Of a DNA stretch of 64,000 bases, positions 49,101-62,160 are shown piece by piece. A program made the position numbers and the translations under genes. The first letter of the stretch is position 1. Each line of letters starts with the position of its first letter. Below the pieces are notes generated by a model. The model was not told the DNA's origin. It saw only the letters and a list, made by a program, of their open reading frames with translations, and searched no databases. The stretch is from positions 2,221,001-2,285,000 of the forward strand of contig JBBMOA010000001.1 in assembly GCA_037954235.1 (NCBI GenBank), in the 5' to 3' direction. The stretch comes from Aulostomus chinensis (taxonomy: Eukaryota; Chordata; Actinopteri; Syngnathiformes; Aulostomidae).

Positions 49101-52100
49101 ATGTAGTAAAAGTTGCTACGAACCTCAAAATATTTCGACACTGATGTCGGAGGAATTTCTAATGAACTCAAGATCATGCTAACAGTAATGTAGTGATAGT
49201 TGCTAATCAACTCAGTGATGCTTACAGTAATGTAGTAAGTGTTTCGAACAACCTCAAAGTGATGCTGAAGGTCATGTAGTAAGAATTGCTATGAACCTCA
49301 AAATAATGCAACAATAATGTAGTAAGAGTTGCTCCGAACCTCAAAATAATGCGACAGTGATGTCAGAAGAATTGCTAATGATCTCAAAATGATGCTAACA
49401 TTAATGGAGTGAAAGTTTCGAATAACCTCAAAGTGATGCTGACAGTCATGTAGTAAGAGTTAATACGAACCTCAAAATATTGCGACTGATGTCGGAAGAA
49501 TTGCTAATGATCTCAAAATGATGCGACAGTGATGTAGTAAGAATTGCTAATGAACTCAAAAGGGTGCTAACAGTCATGGAGTGAAAGTTTCGAATAACCT
49601 CAAAGTGATTCTGACAGACATGTGGTTTGAGTTGCGAGTAAATAAAAAATGATGCTGACAGTGATGTCGTAAGAATTGCTATTGAACTCAAAACGATGCT
49701 AACAGTAATGTAGTAAGAGTTTCGAATAACCTCAAAGTGATGCTGACAGTCATGTAGTAAGAGTTGCTACGAACCTCAAAATAATGTGACAGTGATGTCA
49801 GAAGAATTGCAAAAGATCTCAAAATGATGCGACAGTGATTTAGTAAGAATTGCTAATGAACTCAAAATGATGCTAACAGTAATGGTGTGAACATTTCGAA
49901 CAACCTCAAAGTGATGCTGACAGTCATGAAGTAAGAGTTGCTACGAACCAAAAAAATAATGCGACAGTGATGTCAGAAGAATTGCTAATGATCTCAAAAT
50001 GATGCTACAGTGATTTAGTAAGAATTTCTAATGATCTCAAAATGATGCTACAGTGATGTCAGAAGAATTTGTAATGATCTCAAAATGATGCTAAAAGTAA
50101 TGGAGTGAAAGTTTCGAATAACCTCAATGTGATGCTGACAGACATGTAGTAAGAGTTAATACGAACCTTAAAATATTGCGACAGTGATGTCGGAAGAATT
50201 GCTTATGATCTCAAAATGATGCGACAGTGATGTCGGAAGAATTGCTCATGAACTCAAAATGATGCTAACAGTAATGGAGTGAACGTTTCGAACAACCTCA
50301 AAGTGATGCTGACATTAATGTCGTAAGAGTTTCTACGAACCTCAAAATAATGCGACAGTGATGTCGGAAGAATTGCTCATGATCTCAAAATGATGCGACA
50401 GTGATGTAGTAAGAATTGCTAATGAACTCAAAATGATGCTAACAGTAATGGAGTGAAAGTTTCGAATAACCTCAAAGTGATGCTGACAGTCATGTCGTAA
50501 GAGTTGCAACGAACCTCAAAATAATGTGACAGTAATGTAGTAAAAGTTGCTACGAACCTCAAAATATTTCGACACTGATGTCGGAGGAATTTCTAATGAA
50601 TCAAGATGATGCTAACAGTAATGTAGTGATAGTTGCTAATCAACTCAGTGATGCTTAAAGTAATGTAGTAAGTGTTTCGAACAACCTCAAAGTGATGCTG
50701 ACAGTCATGTAGTAAGAGTTGCTATGAACCTCAAAATAATGCTTCAGTGATGTAGTAAGAGTTGCTCATGAACTCATAAGGGTGCTAACAGTAATGGAGT
50801 GAAAGTTTCGAATAACCTCAAAGTGATGCTGACAGTCATGTGGTTTGAGTTGCGAGTAAATAAAAAATGATGCTGACAGTGATGTCGTAAGAATTGCTAT
50901 TGAACTCAAAACGATGCTAACAGTAATGTAGTGATAGTTGCTAATCAATTCAGTGATACTGACAGCAATGTAGTAAGAGTTGCTACGAACCACAAAATAA
51001 TGCGACAGTGATGTCAGAAGAATTGCTAAAGATCTCAAAATGATGCTACAGTGATTTAGTAAGAATTGCTAATGAACTCAAAATGATGCTAACATTAATG
51101 GAGTGAAAGTTGCTAATAAACTCAAAGTGATGCTGACAGTAATGTAGTAGGAGTTGCTACGAACCTTTAAATAATGCAAGAGTAATGTAGTAAGAGTTGC
51201 TACGAACATCAAAATAATGCGACAGTGATGTCAGAAGAATTGCTAATAATCTCAAAATGATGCGACAGTGATGTAGTAAGAATTGCTAATGAACTCAAAA
51301 TGATGCTAACAGTAATGGAGTAAACGTTTCGAATAACCTCAAAGTGATGCTGACAGTCATGTGGTTTGAGTTGCGAGTAAATAAAAAATGATGCTGACAG
51401 TGATGTCGTAAGAATTGCTATTGAACTCAAAACGATGCTAACAGTAATGTAGTGATAGTTGCTAATAAACTCAGTGATGCTTACAGTAATGTATTAAGAG
51501 TTTCAAACGACCTCAAAGTGATGCTGACAGTCATTTAGTAAGACTTGCTAATGAACTCAATTGAATGCTACTGTGATGTCGTAAGAATTGCTAATGAACT
51601 CAAGATGATGCGAACAGTAATGTAGTGATAGTTGCAAATAAACTCAGTGTTGCTTACAGTAATGTAGTAAGAGTTTCAAACGACCTCAAAGTGATGCTGA
51701 CAGTCATGTAGCAAGTGTTTCGAACAACTTCAAAGTGATGCTGACAGTCATGTAGTAAGACTTGCTAATGAACTCAATTGAATGCTACTGTGATGTCGTA
51801 AGAATTGCTAATGAACTCAAAATGATGCTAACAGTAATGGAATGAAAGTTTCGAATAACCTCAAAGTGATGCTAACAGTAATGTAGTGATAGTTGCTTAT
51901 CAACTCAGTGATGCTTACAGTAATGTACTAAATGTTTCGAACAACCTCAAAGTGATGCTAACAGTCATGTAGCAAGAGTTGCTACGAACCTCAAAATAAT
52001 GCGACAGTAATGTAGTAAAAGTTGCTACAAACCTCAAAATATTGCGACAGTGATGATGGAAGGATTGCTAATGAACTCAAAATGATGCTAACAGTAATGT

Positions 52101-52199
52101 AGTGATAGTTGCTAATCAACTCAGTGATGCTTACAGTAATGTACTAAGTGTTTCGAACAACCTCAAAGTGATGCCGACAGTCATACAGTAAGAGTTGCT
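46094..52199 (-). repeat. 2.8-kb segment duplicated at a 3299-bp offset
   Basis: About 46094-48900 and 49393-52199 are nearly identical, with only scattered single-base differences and a constant offset of 3299 at 46147/49446, 47467/50766 and 47910/51209. The spacer 48901-49392 is ordinary satellite. Confidence 0.92.
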
Positions 52200-52729
52200 A
52201 TTGAACCTCAAAATAATCAACAGTGATGTCAGAAGAATTGCTAATGATCTCAAAATGATGCGACAGTGATGTAGTAAGAATTGCTAATGAACTCAATTGA
52301 ATGCTACTGTGATGTCATAAGAATTGCTAATGAACTCAAAATGATGCTAAAAGTAATGGAGTGAAAGTTTCGAATAACCTCAAAGTGATGCTGACAGTCA
52401 TGTAGTAAGAGTTGCAAAGAACCTCAAAATAATGCGATAGTAATGTAGTAAAAGTTGCGAAGAACCTCAAAATAATGCGACAGTGATGTCAGAAGAATTG
52501 CTAAAGATCTCAAAATGATGCGACAGTGATTTAGTAAGAATTGCTAATGAAGTCAAAATGATGCTAACAGTAATGGACTGAACGTTTCGAATAACCTCAA
52601 AGTGATGCTGACAGTCATGTAGTAAGAGTTTCTACGAACCTCAAAATAAAGCGACAGTGATGTCAGAAGAATTGCCAATGATCTCAAAATGATGCGACAG
52701 TGATGTAGTAAGAATTGCTAATGAACTCA

Positions 52730-55700
52730 AAATGATGCAAACATTAATGGAGTGAAAGTTTCGAATAACCTAAAAGTGATGCTGACAGATATGTTGTAAG
52801 AGTTAATACTAACCTAAAAATATTGCGACAGTGATGTCGGAAGAATTGCCAATGATCTCAAAATGATGCGACAGTGATGTCGTAAGAATTGCTAATGAAC
52901 TCAAGATGATGCTAACAGTAATGTAGCGATAGTTGCTAAAAAACTCAGTGATGCTAACAGGAATGGAGTGAAAGGTTCGAATAACCTCAAAGTGATGCTG
53001 ACCGTCATGTAGTAAGAGTTGCTACGAAACTCAAAATAATGCGACAGTAATGTAGTAAAAGTTGCTACGAACCTCAAAATATTGCGACAGTGATGTCGGA
53101 AGAATTGCTAATGATCTCAAAATGATGCGACAGTGATTTAGTAAGAATTGCTAATGAACTCAAAATGATGCTAACAGTAATGTAGTGAACGTTTCGAATA
53201 AACTCAAAGTGATGCTGACAGTCATGTAGTAAGAGTTTCTATGAACCTCAAAATAATGTTACAGTGATGTCGGAAGAATTGCTAATGATCTCAAAATGAT
53301 GCGACAGTGATGTAGTAAGAATTGCTAATGAACTCAAAATGATGCTAACAGTAATGGAGTGAACGTTTCGAATCACCTCAAAGTGATGCTGACAGTCATG
53401 TAGTAAGAGTTTCTATGAACCTCAAAATAATGCGACAGTGATGTCGGAAGAATTGCTAATGATCTCAAAATGATGCAACAGTGATGTTGGAAGAATTGCT
53501 AATGAACTCAAAATGATGCTAACAGTAATGGAGTGAAACTTTCGAATAACCTCAAAGTGATGCTGACAGTCATGTAGTAAGAGTTGCTACGAACCTCAAA
53601 ATAACGTGACAGTAATGAAGTAAAAGTTGCTACGAACCTCAAAATATTGCGACAGTGATGTCGGAAGAATTGCTAATGAACTCAAAATGATGCTAACAGT
53701 AATGTAGTGATAGTTGCTAATCAACTCAGTGATGCTTACAGCAATGTAGTAAGTGTTTCGAATAAACTCAAAGTGATGCTGATAGTCATGTAGTATCAGT
53801 TGCTACGAACCTCAAAATAATGCGACAGTGATGTCGGAAGAATTGCTAATGAACTCAAAATGATGCTAACAGTAATGTAGTGATAGTTGCTAATCAACTT
53901 AGTGATGCTTACAGTAATGTAGAAAGAGTTTCGAACAACCTCAAAGTGATGCTAACAGTCATTTAGTAAGAGTTGCTAATGAACTCAATTTAATGCTAAA
54001 GTGATGTCGTGAGAATTGCTCAACAACTCAAAATGATGCTAACAGTAATGTCGTGATAGTTGCTAATAAACTCAAAGTGATGATGACAGTAATGTAGTAA
54101 GAGTTGCTACGAACCTTAAAATAATGCAACAATAATGTAGTAAGAGTTGCTACGGACCTCAAAATATTGTGACAGTGATGTCGGAAGAATTGCTAATGAA
54201 CTAAAAATGATGCTAACAGTAATGGAGTGAAACTTTCGAATAACCTCAAAGTGATGCTGACAGTCATGTAGTAAGTGTTGCTACGAACCTCAAAATAATG
54301 CCACAGTAATGTAGTAAAAGTTGCTACGAACCTCAAAATATTGCGACAGTGATGTCGGAAGAATTGCTAATGAACTCAAAATGATGCTAACAGTAATGTA
54401 GTGATAGTTGCTCATCAACTCAGTGATGCTTACAGTCATGTAGTAAGAGTTTCGAACAACCTCAAAGTGATGCTGACAGTCATTTAGTAAGAGTTGCTCA
54501 TGAACTCAATTCAATGCTACAGTGATGTTGTGAGAATTGCTCATGAACTCAAAATGATGCTAACAGTAATGTAGTGATAGTTGCTAATAAACTCAAAGTG
54601 ATGCTGACAGTAATGTAGTAAAAGTTGCTACGAACCTTAAAATAATGCAACAATAATGTAGTAAGAGTTGCTACGAACCTCAAAATGATGTGACAGTGAT
54701 GTCAGAAGAATTGCTAATGATCTCAAAATGATGCAACAGTGATTTAGTAAGAATTGCTAATGAACTCAAAATGATGCTAACAGTAATGTAGTGATAGTTG
54801 CTAATCAAGTCAGTGATGCTTACAGTAATGTAGTAAGTGTTTCGAATAACCTCAAAGTGATGCTGACAGTCATGTAGTAAGAGTTGCTACGAACCTCAAT
54901 ATAATGCGACAGTAATGTAGTAAAAGTTGCTACGAACCTCAAAATATTGCGACAGTGATGTCGGAAGAATTGCTAATGAACTTAAAATGATGCTAACAGT
55001 CATGTAGTGATAGTTGCTAATCAACTCAGTGATGCTTACAGTAATGTAGTAAGTGTTTCGAATAACCTCAAAGTGATGGTGACAGTCATGTAGTAAGAGC
55101 TGCTACGAACCTCAAAATAATGCGACAGTGATGTCGGAAGAATTGCTAATGAACTCAAAATGATGCAAACATAAATGGAGGGAAAGTTTCGAATAACCTA
55201 AAAGTGATGCTGACAGATATGTTGTAAGAGTTAATACGAACCTAAAAATATTGCGACAGTGATGTCGGAAGAATTGCCAATGATCTCAAAATGATGCGAC
55301 AGTGATGTCGTAAGAATTGCTAATGAACTCAAGATGATGCTAACAGTAATGTAGCGATAGTTGCTAAAAAACTCAGTGATGCTAACAGGAATGGAGTGAA
55401 AGGTTCGAATAACCTCAAAGTGATGCTGACCGTCATGTAGTAAGAGTTGCTACGAAACTCAAAATAATGCGACAGTAATGTAGTAAAAGTTGCTACGAAC
55501 CTCAAAATATTGCGACAGTGATGTCGGAAGAATTGCTATTGAACTCAAAATGATGCTACAGTGATTTAGTAAGAATTGCTAATGAACTTAAAATGATGCT
55601 AACATTAATGGAGTGAAAGTTTCGAATAACCTCAAAGTGATGCTGACAGTCATGTAGTCAGAGTTAATAAGAACCTCAAAATATTGCGACAGTGATGTCG

Positions 55701-56430
55701 GAAGAATTGCGAATGATCTCAAAATGATGCGACAGTGATTTAGTAAGAATTGCTAATGAACTCAAAATGATGCTAACAGTAATGTAGTGAACGTTTCGAA
55801 TAAACTCAAAGTGATGCTGACAGTCATGTAGTAAGAGTTTCTATGAACCTCAAAATAATGTTACAGTGATGTCGGAAGAATTGCTAATGATCTCAAAATG
55901 ATGCGACAGTGATGTAGTAAGAATTGCTTATGAACTCAAAATGATGCTAACAGTAATGGAGTGAACGTTTCGAATCACCTCAAAGTGATGCTGACAGTCA
56001 TGTAGTAAGAGTTTCTATGAACCTCAAAATAATGCGACAGTGATGTCGGAAGAATTGCTAATGATCTCAAAATGATGCAACAGTGATGTAGTAAGAATTG
56101 CTAATGAACTCAAAATGATGCTAACAGTAATGGAGTGAAACTTTCGAATAACCTCAAAGTGATGCTGACAGTCATGTAGTAAGAGTTGCTACGAACCTCA
56201 AAATAACGTGACAGTAATGAAGTAAAAGTTGCTACGAACCTCAAAATATTGCGACAGTGATGTCGGAAGAATTGCTAATGAACTCAAAATGATGCTAACA
56301 GTAATGTAGTGATAGTTGCTAATCAACTCAGTGATGCTTACAGCAATGTAGTAAGTGTTTCGAATAAACTCAAAGTGATGCTGATAGTCATGTAGTATCA
56401 GTTGCTACGAATCTCAAAATAATGCGACAG
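52730..56430 (-). repeat. ~1.1-1.3-kb segment duplicated at a 2.43-2.60-kb offset
   Basis: About 52730-53830 recurs at about 55158-56430. The offset is 2428 at GCTGACAGATATGTTGTAAG and 2602 at GATAGTCATGTAGTATCAG, so a ~174-bp block (four monomers, around 55.54-55.72 kb) was gained or lost after duplication. Confidence 0.82.
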
Positions 56431-59400
56431 TGATGTCGGAAGAATTGCTAATGATCTCAAAATGATGCGACAGTGATGTAGTAAGAATTGCTATTGAATT
56501 CAAAATGATGCTAACAGTAATGGAGTGAATGTTTCGAATAACCTCAAAGTGATGCTGACAGTCATGTCGTAAGAGTTGCTACGAACCTCAAAATATTGCG
56601 ACAGTGATGTCGGAAGAATTGCTAATGAACTCAAGATGATGCTAACAGTAATGGAGTGAAACTTTCGAACAACCTCAAAGTGATGCTGACAGTCATTTAG
56701 TAAGAGTTGCTAATGAACTCAATTCAATGCTACAGTAATGTAGTGATAATTGCTAATAAACTCAAAGTGATGCTGACAGTAATGTAGTAAGAGTTGCTAC
56801 GAACCTTAAAATAATGCAACAATAATGTAGTAAGAGTTGCTACGAACCTCAAAATATTGCGAAAGTGATGTCGGAAGAATTGCTAATGAACTCAAAATGA
56901 TGCTAACAGTAATGGAGTGAAACTTTCGAACAACCTCAAAGTGATGCTGACAGTCATTTAGGAAGAGTTGCGAATGAACTCAATTCAATGCTACAGTGAT
57001 GTCGTGAGAATTGCTCATTAACTCAAAATGATGCTAACAGTAATGTCGTGATAGTTGCTAATAAACTCAAAGTGATGCTGACAGTCATGTAGTAAGAGTT
57101 GCTCCGAACCTCAAAATAATGCGACAGTGATGTCAGAAGAATTGCTAATGATCTCAAAATGATGCGACAGTGATGTAGTAAGAATTGCGAATGAACTCAA
57201 AATGATGCTAACAGTAATGGAGTGAAAGTTTCCAATAACCTCAAAGTGATGCTGACAGTCATGTAGTAAGAGTTGCTACGAACCTCAAAACAATGCGACA
57301 GTAATGTAGTAAAAGTTGCTACAAACCTCAAAATATTGCGACAGTGATGTCGGAAGAATTGCTCATGAACTCAAAATGATGCTAACAGTAATGTAGTGAT
57401 AGTTGCTAATCAAGTCAGTGATGCTTACAGTAATGTAGTAAGTGTTTCGAATAACCTCAAAGTGATGCTGACAGTCATGTAGTAAGAGTTGCTACGAACC
57501 TCAAAATAATGCGACAGTGATGTCAGAAGAATTGCGAAAGATCTTTAAATGATGCGACAGTGATTTAGTAAGAATTGCTCATGAACTCAAAATGATGCTA
57601 ACAGTAATGGAGTGAACGTTTCGAATAACCTCAAAGTGATGCTGACAGTCTTGTACTAAGAGTTGCTACGAACCTCAAAATAATGCGACAGTGATGTCGG
57701 AAGAATTGCTAATGAACTCAAGATGATGCTAACAGTAATGGAGTGAACGTTTCGAATAACCTCAAAGTGATGCTGACAGTCATGTAGTAAGAGTTGCTAC
57801 GAACCTCAAAACAATGCGACAGTAATGTAGTAAAAGTTGCTACGAACCTCAAAATATTGCGACAGTGATGTCGGAAGAATTGCTGATGAACTCAAAATGA
57901 TGCTAACAGTAATGTAGTGATAGTTGCTAATCAAGTCAGTGATGCTTACAGTAATGTAGTTAGAGTTTCGAACAACCTCAAAGTGATGCTTACAGTCATG
58001 TAGTAAGTGTTGCTACGAACCTCAAAATAATGCGACAGTAATGTAGTAAAAGTTGCTACGAACCTCAAAATATTGCGACAGTGATGTCGGAAGAATTGCT
58101 AATGAACTCAAAATGATGCTAACAGTAATGTAGTGATAGTTGCTAATCAACTCAGTGATGCTTACAGTAATGTAGTAAGTGTTTCGAATAACCTCAAATT
58201 GATGCTGACAGTCATGTACTAAGAGTTGCTACGAACCTTAAAATAATGCAACAATAATGTAGTAAGAGTTGCTACGAACCTCAAAATAATGCAACAATAA
58301 TGTGGTAAGAGTTGCTAATGAACTCAAAATGATGCTAAAAGTAATGTAGTGATAGTTGCTCATAAACTCAGTGATGCTTACAGTAATGTAGTAAGTGTTT
58401 CAAACAACCTCAAAGTGATGCTGAGAGTCATGTAGTAAGAGATGCTACTAACCTCAATTTAATGCGACAGTGATGTCAGAAGAATTGCTAATAAACTCAA
58501 AATGACGCTAACAGTAATGTAGTGATAGTTGCTAATAAATTCAAAATGATGCTAAAAGTAATGTAGTGATAGTTGCTAATCAACTCAGTGATGCTAGCAG
58601 TAATGTAGTAAGTGTTTCGAACAACCTCAAAGTGACGCTGACCGTCATGTAGTGAGAGTTGCTTCTAACCTCAAAATGATGCTAAAAGTAATTTAGTGAT
58701 AGTTGCTAATGAACTCAAACTGATGCTGACAGTAATGTAGTAAGAGTTGCTTCGAACCTCAAAGTAATGCGACAGTGATGTCAAAAGAATTGTTAATGAT
58801 CTCAAACTGATGCGACAGTGATGTCAGAAGAATTGGTAATGATCTCAAAATGATGCTAACAGTAATGGAGTGAACGTTTCGAATAACCTCAAAGTGATGC
58901 TGACAGTCATGAACGAAGAGTTGCTACGAACCTCAAAATAATGCGACAGTAATGTAGTAAAAGTTGCTACGAACCTCAAAATATTGCGACAGTGATGTCG
59001 GAAGAATTGCTAATGAACTCAAAATGATGCTAACAGTAATGTAGTGATAGTTGCTAATCAACTAAGTGATGCTAACAGTAATGTAGTAAGTGTTTCGAAT
59101 AACCTCAAAGTGATGCTGACAGTCATGTCGTAAGAGTTGCTACGAACCTCAAAATAATGCGACAGTGATGTCGGAAGAATTGCTAATGATCTCAAAATGA
59201 TGCGACAGTGATGTAGTAAGAATTGCCAATGAACTCAAGATGATGCTAACAGTAATGTAGCGATAGTTGCTAAAAAACTCAGTGATGCTGACAGTCATGT
59301 ACTAAGAGTTGCTACGAACCTGAAAATAATGCGACAGTGATGTCGGAAGAATTGCTAATGAACTCAAGATGATGCTAACAGTAATGGAGTGAAACTTTCG

Positions 59401-60062
59401 AACAACCTCAAAGTGATGCTGATAGTCATTTAGTAAGAGTTGCTAATGAACTCAATTCAATGCTACAGTAATGTAGTGATAATTGCTAATAAACTCAAAG
59501 TGATGCTGACAGTAATGTAGTAAGAGTTGCTACGAACCTTAAAATAATGCAACAATAATGTAGTAAGAGTTGCTACGAACCTCAAAATGATGTGACAGTG
59601 GTGTCAGAAGAATTGCTAATGATCTCAAAATGATGCGACAGTGATGTCGGAAGAATTGCTAATGAACTCAAAATGATGCTAACAGTAATGTAGTGATAGT
59701 TGCTAATCAAGTCAGTGATGCTTACAGGAATGTAGTAACTGTTTCGAATAACCTCAAAGTGATGCTTACAGTCATGTAGTAAGAGTTGCTACGAACCTCA
59801 ATATAATACGACAGTAATGTTGTAAAAGTATCTACGAACCTCAAAATATTGCGACAGTGATGTCGGAAGAATTGCTAATGAACTTAAAATGATGCTAACA
59901 GTAATGTAGTGATAGTTGCTAATCAACTCAGTGATGCTTACAGTAATGTAGTAAGTGTTTCTAATAACCTCAAAGTGATGGTGACAGTCATGTAGTAACA
60001 GTTGCGACGAACCTGAAAATAATGCGACAGTGATGTCGGAAGAATTGCTAATGATCTCAAAA

Positions 60063-62160
60063 TGATGCGACAGTGATGTAGTAAGAATTGCTAATGAACT
60101 CAAAATAATGCTAACAGTAATGGAGTGAAACTTTCGAATAACCTCAAAGTGATGCTGACAGTCATGTTGTAAGTGTTGCTACAAACATCAAAATAATGCG
60201 ACAGTAATGTAGTAAAAGTTGCTACGAACCTCAAAATATTGCGACAGTGATGTCGGAAGAATTGCTAATGAACTCAAGATGATGCTAACAGTAATGTAGT
60301 GATAGTTGCTAAGAAACTCAGTGATGCTTACAGTAATGTAGTAAGAGTTTCGAACAACCTCAAAGTGATGCTGACAGTCATTTAGTAAGAGTTGCTAATG
60401 AACTCAATTCAATGCTACAGTGATGTCGTGAGAATTGCTCATGAACTCAAAATGATGCTAACAGTAATGTAGTGAAAGTTGCTAATAAACTCAAAGTGAT
60501 GCTGACAGTTATGTAGTAAGAGTTGCTACAAACCTTAAAATAATGCAACAATAATGTAGTAAGAGTTGCTACGAACCTCAAAATAATGTGACAGTGATGT
60601 CAGAAGAATTGCTAATTATCCCAAAATGATGCAACAGTGATGTATTAAGAATTGCTAATGAACTCAAAATGATTCTAACAGTAATGGAGTGAAACTTTCC
60701 AATAACCTCAAAGTGATGCTGACAGTCATGTACAAACAGTTGCTACGAACCTCAAAATAATGCGACAGTAATGTAGTAAAAGTTGCTACGAACCTCAAAA
60801 TATTGCGACAGTGATGTCAGAAGAATTGCTAATGAACTCAAGTTGATGCTAAAAGTAATGGAGTGAACGTTTCGAATAACCTCAAAGTGATGCTGACAGT
60901 CATGTCCTAAGAGTTGCTACGAACCTCATAATAATGCGACAGTAATGTAGTAAAAGTTGCTACGTACCTCAAAATATTGCGACAGTGATGTCGGAAGAAT
61001 TGCTAATGAACTTAAAATGATGCTAACAGTAATGTAGTGATTGTTGCTAATCAACTCAGTGATGCTTACAGTAATGTACGAAGTGTTTCGAATAACCTCA
61101 AAGTGATGGTGACAGTCATGTAGTAAGAGCTGCTACGAACCTCAAAATGATGCGACAGTGATGTAGTAAGAATTGCTAATGAACTCAAAATAATGCTAAC
61201 AGTAATGGAGTGAAACTTTCGAATAACCTCAAAGTGATGCTGACAGTCATGTTGTAAGTGTTGCTACAAACATCAAAATAATGCGACAGTAATGTAGTAA
61301 AAGTTGCTACGAACCTCAAAATATTGCGACAGTGATGTCGGAAGAATTGCTAATGAACTCAAGATGATGCTAACAGTAATGTAGTGATAGTTGCTAAGAA
61401 ACTCAGTGATGCTTACAGTAATGTAGTAAGAGTTTCGAACAACCTCAAAGTGATGCTGACAGTCATTTAGTAAGAGTTGCTAATGAACTCAATTCAATGC
61501 TACAGTGATGTCGTGAGAATTGCTCATGAACTCAAAATGATGCTAACAGTAATGTAGTGAAAGTTGCGAATAAACTCAAAGTGATGCTGACAGTTATGTA
61601 GTAAGAGTTGCTACAAACCTTAAAATAATGCAACAATAATGTAGTAAGAGTTGCTACGAACCTCAAAATAATGTGACAGTGATGTCAGAAGAATTGCTAA
61701 TTATCCTAAAATGATGCGATAGTGATGTATTAAGAATTGCTAATGAACTCAAAATGATGCTAACAGTAATGGAGTGAACGTTTCGAATAACCTCAAAGTG
61801 ATGCTGACAGTCATGTACAAACAGTTGCTACGAACCTCAAAATAATGCGACAGTAATGTAGTAAAAGTTGCTACGAACCTCAAAATATTGCGACAGTGAT
61901 GTCAGAAGAATTGCTAATGAACTCAAGATGATGCTAACAGTAATGGAGTGAACGTTTCGAATAACCTCAAAGTGATGCTGACAGTCATGTCCTAAGAGTT
62001 GCTACGAACCTCATAATAATGCGACAGTAATGTAGTAAAAGTTGCTACGTACCTCAAAATATTGCGACAGTGATGTCGGAAGAATTGCTAATGAACTTAA
62101 AATGATGCTAACAGTAATGTAGTGATAGTTGCTAATCAACTCAGTGATGCTTACAGTAAT
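60063..62160 (-). repeat. 1085-bp tandem duplication
   Basis: About 60063-61075 and 61148-62160 correspond at a constant offset of 1085, sharing GTCATGTTGTAAGTGTTGC, GTCATGTACAAACAGTTGC and GAACCTCATAATAATGCG. A few substitutions separate the copies. Confidence 0.88.

Noticed and set aside
650..60103. Many 60-130 codon frames in both arrays with near-identical peptides (motifs such as SNYHYITVSII)
   Set aside because: They follow the satellite: 216 bp is 72 codons, so each HOR regenerates the same frame and the same stops. There is no start context, domain or composition typical of protein.
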